From: Mogibacterium sp.
GTDB lineage: Bacteria > Bacillota > Clostridia > Peptostreptococcales > Anaerovoracaceae
Assembly: GCA_017512365.1 (NCBI GenBank)
Contig: JAFWGQ010000014.1
Coordinates: forward strand, 62,001-126,000
Length of the DNA: 64,000 bases
Direction of reading: 5' to 3'
Positions 37,801 through 45,230 of this stretch are shown here, piece by piece; position 1 is the first letter of the stretch; every line of letters begins with the position of its first letter. Under the pieces are notes generated by a model. It was not told where the DNA came from and searched no databases. It saw nothing but the letters and a program-made list of their open reading frames with translations. Made by a program: the position numbers and the translations under genes.

Positions 37801-38359
37801 ATATGAGTTCATGACTGCCCAGGAGGCCGACCTTACAAAGGCCATGGACGAGCTGAACGATATCATCTCGAACATGGACAAGACCATAAAAACGAAGTTC
37901 AAGGAGAATTTCGACAGGGTCGTGGTCAATTTCGAGGAATCCTTCAGGGAACTTTTCGGCGGAGGCTATGCCGAGCTGCGGCTTGAGGACGAGACTAAGC
38001 CGCTTGAGTCAGGCATCGAGATAACGGCTCAGCCTCCGGGAAAGAAGCTCAAGAACATCAATCTGCTTTCGGGAGGCGAAAAGACCCTGACGGCGATAGC
38101 CCTGATGTTCGCTGTCCTCAAGGCCAAGCCTACGCCTTTCGTCATACTCGACGAGGTCGAGGCTGCGCTTGATGAGGTCAATATCGAGAGGTTCTCCGAC
38201 TACCTCAAGAATTTCGAAAACATTCAGTTCGCTCTCATAACGCACCAGAAAGCGACGATGGAGCACGCTGATGTGCTCTACGGCGTGACGATGCCTGAGC
38301 AGGGCATATCGCGTATGCTGTCGCTGAAGCTGGGTGATGAGTTCGATCTGGATGAATAA
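34805..38359 (+). CDS. smc: chromosome segregation ATPase SMC
   Basis: 1184 aa, normal length. Condenses and resolves the nucleoid with ScpA/ScpB. The N-terminal ATPase half has GPNGSGKSNISDALRWVLGE; a long coiled coil leads to the hinge (GRKGIIGTVSDIIKVPGGFE, roughly 510-690) and back to the C-terminal half with NLLSGGEKTLTAIALMFAVL and FVILDEVEAALDEVN. The start is TTG 34805, giving the usual YFKRIEMQGFKSFADPV opening; AAGGGAGA is upstream. A structured intergenic element follows, then ftsY. Confidence 0.97.
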   Translation: MYFKRIEMQGFKSFADPVSIELNDGVTCIIGPNGSGKSNISDALRWVLGEQSSKQLRGSKMQDVIFAGTATRKPKGMAEVTLVIDNSGGILPLEYNEVAVTRRMFRSGESEYLINGNQCRLRDIRELFMDTGIGVEGYSIIGQGKIADIVSTRPENRRQIFEEAAGVVLYKSRKTEAENKLRAATVDLDRVRDIIVEIEGRIGGLKEDSEKATEYIGLRDRYKYLGINIILHNLVNLESSVETGKADLEDLQKRIDETAARLEETDNRIDSLRDEDIDLSDELSRANARLLETIDELAIITSGGKLNRERLENIEKELARLDEESKAAEARLEQERAELARLEEGEKSMNDEVDRVRAELDSAVVKYNEDSRKASKITFEVEELKNDLIEINNKNITKNADIKTLRNYMATLEERRDSLTEEFETRGTTGADNRENLKQLEKKIAENEAQLKAKRDRLDEVSDNIISVASNIDKIAAETDEISARSNRAIARRSTIQEMEANYEGYNNAVRAIMSGGRKGIIGTVSDIIKVPGGFETAIETALGGNLQNIVCDDDDAAMKSIEWLKASSSGRATFLPVASVKADRIALDSSVKNAKGFVGIASGIVQTEDRFREIVDYLLCRVIIADSMDNAVRLSKMNIGGFRIVTVEGEVINAYGAITGGKFRNRTANLLDRKKEISTLSAQIDEYAKRTAALSELKDKAENARMQLRSERDALRTEITELDIAGNVLRTDRDHAEALVREDEGAAERFRSGMETIESDIARAEEMIAGHRKSIEEAEGEYAEKEARVEALMAEADEMKPVIEKDNEMIVSLKVKIGESESRLFSGNEMIERVRDSVTELESALEENRESQAELTGTVERLTATGEESGDREKALAAEKAGLEEKISAISDRIEDTRNRNEELLDLQKKDREELEEIRDARYKLEIRTAKNETLLDTQKDKLWDEFEVSYAEAVDMRDENFAVTAGNRESREIRLRLAELGDVNIGAIEEYKAVSKRYEFMTAQEADLTKAMDELNDIISNMDKTIKTKFKENFDRVVVNFEESFRELFGGGYAELRLEDETKPLESGIEITAQPPGKKLKNINLLSGGEKTLTAIALMFAVLKAKPTPFVILDEVEAALDEVNIERFSDYLKNFENIQFALITHQKATMEHADVLYGVTMPEQGISRMLSLKLGDEFDLDE

Positions 38360-38363
38360 AAGC

Positions 38364-38548
38364 GATGTTTTCATATGCCTCACGCGGCTGGATTCCGTCG
38401 CCGTGAATGTCTGCTCGTTCGGCCTTGCCTCTCGGGGAACGGCCCTGACGCTTCGCTTGCGGGACTCGTTCCGTGCCGATCGCCCGCGGCCTCTCTCGGA
38501 CATTCATAGCGGCTCCTCCATACGCCGCGCTCACCGTATGAAAACATC
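38364..38548. other. long nested hairpin element between smc and ftsY
   Basis: A 185-nt inverted structure closed by a perfect 12-bp helix, GATGTTTTCATA / TATGAAAACATC (38364-38375 with 38537-38548). Nested inside in order: CGCGGC/GCCGCG, TGG/CCA, GCCG/CGGC, TGAATGTC/GACATTCA (38404-38411 with 38499-38506), GGCC/GGCC, GGAACG/CGTTCC (38436-38441 with 38467-38472) and a CGC/GCG apical stem. It fills the 216-nt gap, has no plausible gene, and is GC-rich inside an AT-rich rim. It may be a structured RNA, an mRNA processing or stability element, or a hairpin-type mobile element. No T run follows, so it is not a standard terminator. Confidence 0.6.
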
Positions 38549-38575
38549 AGATAATAATCAAGAAGGAGACTCAGA

Positions 38576-39478
38576 ATGGCTCTATTTGAGAAGAAAAACG
38601 CATTCCAGAAGTTCATAGACAGCATCACAATGGCCGTCTACGACAATCCGGAGCTCGGTCCGGAGTTCCTCGACCAGCTTGAGGAATCCCTGGTCATGGC
38701 AGATGTCGGCATCGACACATCCGCAAAGATAATCGAAAAGCTCAACGAAGTGATCAACTATCATCACTACACAAGGGAGCGCGAGATAAGACGCGAGCTT
38801 GCGAAGATAGTGGAAGAGATCATGGACAAGGGAGAGCGCAACAGGATGGCTGATGAGTATCCGCTGATCATACTCATGATCGGCATAAACGGCGGAGGCA
38901 AGACGACCACCATCGCCAAGCTCGCATACATGTACAGGCAGCAGGGCAAAAATGTCATGCTCGCGGCAGCGGACACTTTCCGCGCGGCAGCAGCCGAGCA
39001 GCTCCAGATGTGGGGCGACAGGACCGGCGTCAGGGTCATCAGACACGAAGAGGGCACGGATCCGACTGCCGTCATATACGACGCCATACAGTCGGCAAAG
39101 GCCAACGATATCGACGTTCTGATCTGCGATACCGCCGGACGCCTGCAGAACAAAGTAAATCTCATGAAGGAGCTCGAAAAGATGAGCAAGGTCATCTCGA
39201 GGGAGTGGCCTGAGGCTGCCAGAGAGAACCTGCTCGTGCTCGATGCGACCACCGGCAAGAACGCGGTGAGCCAGGCTGAGGAATTCAACGGCATCACTGA
39301 CATCACCGGGATCGTACTTACAAAGATGGACGGCACCGCAAGAGGCGGCATTTCCATAACCATAACGGACGAATTCGACATGCCGATCAAGTTCATCGGA
39401 GTCGGAGAAAAGATGGAAGATCTTGTACCGTTCGATGCTCACGAATTCGTGGAGGGAATATTCGAAGAAGATGAGTAA
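38576..39478 (+). CDS. ftsY: signal recognition particle receptor FtsY
   Basis: 300 aa SRP-type GTPase that docks SRP-ribosome complexes at the membrane. Short N domain without the acidic A region, then the G domain: GINGGGKTTTIAKLAYMY, DTFRAAAAEQLQMWGDR, DTAGRLQNKVNLMKELEKM, TKMDGTARGGISI and GVGEKMEDLVPFDAHEFVEG. AAGGAG precedes the ATG. It overlaps der by 8 nt. The ylxM-ffh pair that often follows is not here. Confidence 0.96.
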   Translation: MALFEKKNAFQKFIDSITMAVYDNPELGPEFLDQLEESLVMADVGIDTSAKIIEKLNEVINYHHYTREREIRRELAKIVEEIMDKGERNRMADEYPLIILMIGINGGGKTTTIAKLAYMYRQQGKNVMLAAADTFRAAAAEQLQMWGDRTGVRVIRHEEGTDPTAVIYDAIQSAKANDIDVLICDTAGRLQNKVNLMKELEKMSKVISREWPEAARENLLVLDATTGKNAVSQAEEFNGITDITGIVLTKMDGTARGGISITITDEFDMPIKFIGVGEKMEDLVPFDAHEFVEGIFEEDE

Positions 39479-40796
39479 ACCTATACTCGCAGTAGTCGGC
39501 AGACCGAATGTCGGCAAATCCACATTTTTCAACAGGCTCGTAGGCGAAAGACGGGCCATAGTCGAGGATGTCCCGGGCGTAACGCGCGACCGCATCTATG
39601 CCGAGACCGAATGGAACGGCAAGGAATTCGGCGTGATAGACACAGGCGGCATCGAAGTAAAGACTGACGACACCATACGATCCCAGATGAGGGATCAGGC
39701 CGTTACGGCCATGGACATGGCGGACGTCATACTCTTCATGGTGGACGGAAAAGAAGGCCTGACGACAGCGGACCGCGAGGTCGCCGACCTTCTGAGGCGC
39801 ACGGGAAAGGAGGTCATACTCGTTGTCAATAAGGTCGATGCTCCGTCGAAGGCGTACGATCTTGTTTATGATTTCTACGAGCTCGGCTTCGGAGAGCCTG
39901 TGCCTATCAGCGCGGCCAACATGACCAACATCGGTGACCTTCTCGACCGCATAGTCGAGAGCTTCCCGGAAGAAGCATTCGGAGGATCTGATGAGACCGT
40001 AAACATCGCAATAATCGGAAAGCCGAATGTCGGCAAGTCATCGCTTATAAACGCTCTCACGAAGCAGAACAGGGTCATAGTATCGCCTATAGCCGGCACT
40101 ACGAGAGACACCATAGACACGCCTTTTACATACAAGGACAGGGAATACACGCTCATAGACACTGCGGGTCTCAGAAAGAAGAGCAAGGTGCGCGACTCCA
40201 TAGAGAAGTTCAGCGTCATAAGGGCTGTCGCCGCGGTGGAGCGCTGCGATATCTGCGTCCTCATGATAGACGCGGTCGAGGGACTGACCGAACAGGACAA
40301 GAAGATCGCGGGCTACGCCCATGAGGCGGGCAAGGGTCTTCTCATCGTCGTCAACAAGTGGGACCTCATCGAGAAGGAGACCAACACCATGCGTGACTAT
40401 GAGAGGAAGATCAAGGCAGAGCTTCTCTTTGCATCATACGCTCCGGTCCTCTTCGTTTCGGTGCTCAACAAAGTGAGGCTCTACGACATCATCGACAGAT
40501 GCTCGAAGATAGCCGATGCAAGAGCTGTCAGGATCACGACCGGCAGACTCAACAGCGTGATAGAGGACGCTGTCATGATGAGACAGCCTCCTTCAGACAA
40601 GGGCAGGAGACTGAAGATATACTACGCGGCGCAGATAGGCACAAAGCCGCCTCTGTTCAGCTTCAGCATCAACGACAGGCAGCTCATGCATTTCTCGTAT
40701 TCGAGATATCTTGAGAACAAAATAAGAGAGGCTTTCGACTTCGAAGGCACATCGATCAAATTCGTATGGAATGAAAAGAGAGGTGAAAAGCAGTGA
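39471..40796 (+). CDS. der: ribosome-associated GTPase Der (EngA)
   Basis: 441 aa protein with two tandem GTPase domains, needed for 50S assembly. First domain: VVGRPNVGKSTFFNRLVGER, DTGGIE and NKVD; second: IIGKPNVGKSSLINALTKQN, DTAGLRKKSKV and NKWDLIEK; then the C-terminal KH-like domain (SDKGRRLKIYYAAQIGTKPP). ATG 39471 inside the ftsY end is preferred over the longer frame. Confidence 0.96.
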   Translation: MSKPILAVVGRPNVGKSTFFNRLVGERRAIVEDVPGVTRDRIYAETEWNGKEFGVIDTGGIEVKTDDTIRSQMRDQAVTAMDMADVILFMVDGKEGLTTADREVADLLRRTGKEVILVVNKVDAPSKAYDLVYDFYELGFGEPVPISAANMTNIGDLLDRIVESFPEEAFGGSDETVNIAIIGKPNVGKSSLINALTKQNRVIVSPIAGTTRDTIDTPFTYKDREYTLIDTAGLRKKSKVRDSIEKFSVIRAVAAVERCDICVLMIDAVEGLTEQDKKIAGYAHEAGKGLLIVVNKWDLIEKETNTMRDYERKIKAELLFASYAPVLFVSVLNKVRLYDIIDRCSKIADARAVRITTGRLNSVIEDAVMMRQPPSDKGRRLKIYYAAQIGTKPPLFSFSINDRQLMHFSYSRYLENKIREAFDFEGTSIKFVWNEKRGEKQ

Positions 40797-41404
40797 GCGG
40801 AACGATGATCGGAAAACTGGCGATCGCCTTTCTTATCGCTTACGCACTCGGTGACATCAACCCGGCGATCATATTCGGCAAGATAAAGGGGATAGACATC
40901 CGCAGGGAAGGCTCGGGCAACGCAGGCATGACCAATACCATAAGGGTGATGGGCCTCGGCTACGGCATAGCCGTTTTTGTCATAGACGTACTCAAGGCCT
41001 TCGCAGCCGTAAAGATCGGCTTTGCGATCGCGGGCACATTCGGCGCCATGGCGGGCTTCGCAGGAGTAGTTCTCGGACACTGCTTCCCGGCAGCATTCGG
41101 TTTCAGGGGAGGCAAGGGCGTAGCCGCATCTTTCGGCGCTGCTCTGGCTCTGAACTGGAAGACCGCGCTTATTGCGCTCGCTGCCGCAGGACTGGGCTTC
41201 GGCCTGACGCGCAAGATGTCCGTAGGCTCGCTAGCGGCAGCTCTGGCATACCCGGTCGCCGTATGGTTCATAGCACCTGAATACAGATACTTCTCCATTG
41301 CCGCAGCATTTTTTCTCATCATCATGCATATCAGCAACATAAAGAGGATCGCAAAGGGAGAAGAGAAGGAGCTTAGCGTAGGAAACGCGGACAAAGCCGA
41401 ATGA
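40793..41404 (+). CDS. plsY: acyl-phosphate:glycerol-3-phosphate acyltransferase PlsY
   Basis: 203 aa membrane protein, partner of PlsX, making lysophosphatidate. Seen: GDINPAIIFGKIKGIDIRRE, GSGNAGMTN, the glycerol-phosphate loop GHCFPAAFGFRGGKGVAASF, several hydrophobic helices and a short charged C-terminus. The start is GTG 40793, with AGAGGTG about 8 nt upstream; it overlaps the der stop by 4. ATG 40805 is an alternative. Confidence 0.94.
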   Translation: MSGTMIGKLAIAFLIAYALGDINPAIIFGKIKGIDIRREGSGNAGMTNTIRVMGLGYGIAVFVIDVLKAFAAVKIGFAIAGTFGAMAGFAGVVLGHCFPAAFGFRGGKGVAASFGAALALNWKTALIALAAAGLGFGLTRKMSVGSLAAALAYPVAVWFIAPEYRYFSIAAAFFLIIMHISNIKRIAKGEEKELSVGNADKAE

Positions 41405-42735
41405 AGACATATAATATCATCACATACGGATGCCAGATGAATGAGCACGACTCCGAGAACATCGCGGGACTCCTGGAGGCGATGGGATATGAGCACTGCG
41501 ATGATCCGTATAAGGCGGACATCACCGTGATCAATACCTGCAGCGTCAGGGACAACGCCGACAAGAGATTCTTCGGAACGCTCGGACAGTTCAAGAAGGT
41601 CAAAAAGAACAGACCTTCTTTCATGTTGTGCGTATGCGGGTGCATGCCTCAGCAGCCGAGAGTGGTCGAAGAGATCAACAGGAGGTTCTCCTGGGTGGAC
41701 ATAGTGTTCGGTACCCAGAATATAGCCGGACTGCCGGAACTCATCGAAGAGAGAACAAAGACCGGCAAAAGGGTGCGTTCCATAATCGACAACAATCCTC
41801 ACATAGATGAAGATGAAATGAAGCCGGTAAGGATGCACAGCCACAAGGCTCTTGTAAACATCACCTACGGATGCAATAATTTCTGCACATACTGCATAGT
41901 ACCGTATACGAGGGGGCGCGAGAAGAGCAGGATGCTTACGGCCGTCACTGACGAGATCAGGTGTCTTGCAGAGGACGGGGTGAAGGAAGTGATGCTGCTC
42001 GGGCAGAATGTCGACTCGTACAGAGACGCTTCGGGACACAGCTTCGCGGATCTCATAAAGGCAGTCAACGAAACAGACGGCATCGAGCGCATAAGGTTCA
42101 TGACTTCACATCCGAAGGATATCTCCGACGAGATGATCGACTGCTTCAGGACATGCGGCAAGCTCTGCCATAACATACATCTGCCGGTGCAGTCGGGCAG
42201 CGACCGCATACTTAAGCGTATGAACCGGCACTACGACAGGGCATCGTATCTTGAGACAGTGGATAAGCTGAGAGCGGCCGCTCCGGACATCACGATATCG
42301 ACGGATGTGATAGTGGGATTCCCGGGAGAGACTGACGAGGATTTCGAGGGTACGCTGGATATCGTCAGAAGAGTCGGTTACGACTCGGCGTTCACCTTCA
42401 TCTATTCGCCGAGGGAGGGCACTCCCGCCGCGAAGTTCGCGGATCAGATACCGGACGATGTATGCCACGAGAGATTCGACAGGCTGGTCGGGGTGCTGAA
42501 CGACATCAGTCTGAAAAAGAACCGGGAATACAAAGGAAAGGTTTACGAAGTGATAGCCGAAGGTGTGAGCCGCAGCGATGAGACGACGATCTCGGGCAGG
42601 ACGGACGGCTTCAAGCTCGTCAACTTCACTACAGACCGCAGCCCCGAAGAGATAATGGGCAAAACGGTAAAAGTGCTGATAACAGAGAGCAAGACCTTCA
42701 GCCTTGAGGGTACGGAGATAAGAAGCGAGGTATAA
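41401..42735 (+). CDS. miaB: tRNA-2-methylthio-N6-isopentenyladenosine synthase MiaB
   Basis: 444 aa radical SAM methylthiotransferase acting on i6A37 of tRNAs. N-terminal cluster cysteines in ITYGCQMNEHDSENIAG, NTCSVRDNA and CVCGCMPQQ; radical SAM motif YGCNNFCTYCIVPYTRG; GQNVDSY, HLPVQSGSDRILKRMNRHYD, DVIVGFPGETDEDFEGTL and a C-terminal TRAM domain. It starts in the plsY stop (ATGA). Confidence 0.95.
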   Translation: MKTYNIITYGCQMNEHDSENIAGLLEAMGYEHCDDPYKADITVINTCSVRDNADKRFFGTLGQFKKVKKNRPSFMLCVCGCMPQQPRVVEEINRRFSWVDIVFGTQNIAGLPELIEERTKTGKRVRSIIDNNPHIDEDEMKPVRMHSHKALVNITYGCNNFCTYCIVPYTRGREKSRMLTAVTDEIRCLAEDGVKEVMLLGQNVDSYRDASGHSFADLIKAVNETDGIERIRFMTSHPKDISDEMIDCFRTCGKLCHNIHLPVQSGSDRILKRMNRHYDRASYLETVDKLRAAAPDITISTDVIVGFPGETDEDFEGTLDIVRRVGYDSAFTFIYSPREGTPAAKFADQIPDDVCHERFDRLVGVLNDISLKKNREYKGKVYEVIAEGVSRSDETTISGRTDGFKLVNFTTDRSPEEIMGKTVKVLITESKTFSLEGTEIRSEV

Positions 42736-42736
42736 A

Positions 42737-43357
42737 ATGAATGCAGGCATGATATTGGGCAAACTTCTTTCACTGCCGGGGATCATACTCGGGCTGAGCT
42801 TCCATGAGTTCGCGCACGCATGGGTCTCTGACAGGCTGGGCGATCCTACGCCGAGAAGAGACGGCAGAGTGACTATCAATCCTCTGGCTCATATCGACTG
42901 GATCGGCTTTGCAGCCCTGCTCCTTGTCGGCTTCGGCTGGGGCAAGCCGGTAGTGATAGATCCGAGATATTACAAAAACAGGAGGCGAGATGAATTCCTC
43001 GTCGCCATAGCGGGCGTCACGATGAATCTCATTCTTGCTGTGATAATCTCGATACCTGTGCGGTTCATGATGAAGCATTATGCTACGAGCATGCCGTCGG
43101 ATCTGATGTACAACATCTTCCAGATACTCTATTACGCGGTGACTATCAATGTCGTTCTGATGGTCTTCAACCTGCTGCCGGTGCCTCCGCTCGACGGATG
43201 GAACATAGTCACGCAGCTGTTCAAGCTCGATCAGTACGACTGGTGGTACAAGGTATATCAGTACGGCACGTACATACTGCTCGCGCTGATAGTGTTCAAT
43301 GTAACGGATCTGGTGCTCACACCGCTTGTCAATATGGTGATGAAGCTGTTGATCTGA
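42737..43357 (+). CDS. M50-family site-2-type membrane metalloprotease
   Basis: 206 aa polytopic membrane protein with zinc motif LSFHEFAHAWVSDRLGDPTP, DGRVTINPLAHID and the third ligand in NLLPVPPLDGWNI. It belongs to the short YwhC-like M50 group, without PDZ or CBS domains, so it is not RseP. The substrate is unknown. GAGG is 7 nt before the ATG; it follows miaB by one base and is closed by a terminator-like hairpin. Confidence 0.88.
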   Translation: MNAGMILGKLLSLPGIILGLSFHEFAHAWVSDRLGDPTPRRDGRVTINPLAHIDWIGFAALLLVGFGWGKPVVIDPRYYKNRRRDEFLVAIAGVTMNLILAVIISIPVRFMMKHYATSMPSDLMYNIFQILYYAVTINVVLMVFNLLPVPPLDGWNIVTQLFKLDQYDWWYKVYQYGTYILLALIVFNVTDLVLTPLVNMVMKLLI

Positions 43358-43361
43358 AAAG

Positions 43362-43390
43362 AAAGGCGGCGGCGCTATGCTGCTGCCTTT
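43362..43390 (+). terminator. terminator-like hairpin after the M50 protease gene
   Basis: 12-bp stem AAAGGCGGCGGC / GCTGCTGCCTTT with two GU pairs and a GCTAT loop, A-rich before and TTTGATATTT after. It separates the miaB group from nth. Confidence 0.65.
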
Positions 43391-43410
43391 GATATTTGGA
43401 AGAAAAAGAC

Positions 43411-44061
43411 ATGGGCAGGAAAAGACTTATAAAAGACTCTCAGATAAATGAAGTGATGGACACTCTCGGGAAGATGCATCCGGAAGCGATGTGCGCTCTT
43501 GACCACGGAAGCGAATTCGAACTGCTGGTCGCGGTCGTACTGTCTGCTCAGACAACAGACGTAAGCGTCAATAAGGTGACGCCGGAACTCTTCAAAAAAT
43601 ATCCGGTGCCGGAAGCTCTCGCGTCTGCATCGCAGGCCGATGTGATAGACACGATAAGGACCATCGGACTGTACAAGACCAAGTCGGCGAATATCATAAA
43701 GCTTGCGCAGAAGCTGGTCGATGATTTCGGAGGCGCTGTTCCCGACACGTTCGAGGAGCTCACAAGCCTTCCGGGAGTGGGCCGCAAGACCGCCAATGTT
43801 GTGATGGCCGAAGCCTTCGGAAAACCCGCGATCGCGGTCGACACACACGTGTTCAGAGTCTCCAACAGGATCGGTCTGACCGATGCAAAGGATGTGAACG
43901 CGACGGAGGACCAGCTGAAGGAGCGTCTGCCGGAAAACATGTGGATAAGGGCGCATCATCTCCTGATATTCCACGGACGAAAGATCTGTCACGCGAGAAA
44001 GCCTGACTGTGAAAACTGCGGAATACAGGAGATTTGCCTGCATAACGGAGGGACAAAGTGA
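43411..44061 (+). CDS. nth: endonuclease III
   Basis: 216 aa base-excision-repair glycosylase/AP lyase for oxidised pyrimidines. Seen: ELLVAVVLSAQTTDVSVNKV, helix-hairpin-helix LPGVGRKTANVV with the catalytic Lys, VDTHVFRVSNRIG with the catalytic Asp, and the [4Fe-4S] ligands spaced C-x6-C-x2-C-x5-C (CHARKPDCENCGIQEIC). The ATG at 43411 has GGAAGA upstream; a TTG at 43396 is possible. Overlaps sbcD by 4 nt. Confidence 0.95.
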   Translation: MGRKRLIKDSQINEVMDTLGKMHPEAMCALDHGSEFELLVAVVLSAQTTDVSVNKVTPELFKKYPVPEALASASQADVIDTIRTIGLYKTKSANIIKLAQKLVDDFGGAVPDTFEELTSLPGVGRKTANVVMAEAFGKPAIAVDTHVFRVSNRIGLTDAKDVNATEDQLKERLPENMWIRAHHLLIFHGRKICHARKPDCENCGIQEICLHNGGTK

Positions 44062-45230
44062 GAATAATGCATCTCTCGGATCTGCATCTGGGAAAGCGCG
44101 TAAACGAGTTTTCGATGATCGAAGACCAGCGGTATATCCTCGACCGGATCACTGAAATGATAAAAGCGGAAAAGATACAGGCCGTGATCATAGCCGGTGA
44201 TGTATACGACAAGCCTCTGCCTCCGGCCGAGGCTGTCAGGCTCTTCGATTCCTTTATTACCGGACTCGAGGAGACGGGTCTTGACGTATTCATCATAAGC
44301 GGCAATCACGACTCGGCCGAGAGGCTGTCTTTCGGCGCCGGCATCATGGACAAGAGGGGCATACACTTTGCCGGAGGCTACGACGGAAGCATCCGCAGAA
44401 CAAGTCTTCAGGACGAATACGGGGAAGTGGATTTCTACATGCTGCCTTTCCTGAAGCCGACTCATGTGCGGGCCTTCATCGAAAGGGAGTGCGAAGACGG
44501 AAGCGCCGGGCCTGAGATCGGCTCATATACCGATGCTGTCAGATTCGCAGTGGAAAGGATGGGGATCGACCGAAGCAGACGAAACGTCCTGATCGCCCAT
44601 CAGTTCGTTACGGGTTCGGAAAGAACGGAATCCGAGGAGATAACTGTCGGAGGTCTCGACAACGTGGACGCGGACGTGTTCGAGGGCTTCGACTACACGG
44701 CGCTGGGACATCTGCACGGACCGCAGGACACATCCGCTCCCGGAGTGAGATACTGCGGATCGCCTCTGAAGTATTCGTTCTCCGAGGCGGATCAGAAAAA
44801 ATCCGTGACCATCGTCGATCTCGGAGAAAAGAAAAACGGGGTATGCGTCGCTGATGTAAGGACCCGGGAGCTTGTTCCGCTGCGTGACATGATGGCCATC
44901 AGGGGACCGTTTCATCTCCTGACCGATAAGCAGTATTACGAAAAAATCGACAGGGACTGCTACATGAGGGTGATACTTACAGACGAAGAGGACATAATCG
45001 GAGCATTGTCCGATCTCAGGGCTGTATATCCCAATATCATGAGGCTTGAGTACGACAACAGCCGTACACGGGCTTTCCCGACGGTATCCGACGCGGCCGA
45101 AACCGATTCGAGGACCCCGCTCGAGATATTCGCGGAATTATATGAAAAACAGAACGGAAAGCCCATGAGCGATGAGCAGACGGTCCTTATCTCCGGGCTT
45201 ATAGATAAAGTGTGGGGTGCCGGAGAATGA
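44058..45230 (+). CDS. sbcD: exonuclease subunit SbcD (Mre11-like)
   Basis: 390 aa metallophosphatase nuclease subunit. Seen: IMHLSDLHLGKRV, AGDVYDKPLPP, ISGNHDSAERL, IAHQFVTGSE and ALGHLHGPQ, covering the five phosphoesterase motifs, then the capping domain. The start is GTG 44058 with GGAGGG 5 nt upstream. With SbcC it opens hairpins and cuts double-strand ends. Confidence 0.95.
   Translation: MRIMHLSDLHLGKRVNEFSMIEDQRYILDRITEMIKAEKIQAVIIAGDVYDKPLPPAEAVRLFDSFITGLEETGLDVFIISGNHDSAERLSFGAGIMDKRGIHFAGGYDGSIRRTSLQDEYGEVDFYMLPFLKPTHVRAFIERECEDGSAGPEIGSYTDAVRFAVERMGIDRSRRNVLIAHQFVTGSERTESEEITVGGLDNVDADVFEGFDYTALGHLHGPQDTSAPGVRYCGSPLKYSFSEADQKKSVTIVDLGEKKNGVCVADVRTRELVPLRDMMAIRGPFHLLTDKQYYEKIDRDCYMRVILTDEEDIIGALSDLRAVYPNIMRLEYDNSRTRAFPTVSDAAETDSRTPLEIFAELYEKQNGKPMSDEQTVLISGLIDKVWGAGE

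Noticed and set aside
38364-38548. SRP RNA gene beside ftsY
   Set aside because: Lacks the conserved GGAA tetraloop and asymmetric-loop sequence of SRP RNA domain IV.
43396-43410. TTG start extending nth by five residues
   Set aside because: No ribosome binding site before it; ATG 43411 has a purine-rich site and fits the family start.
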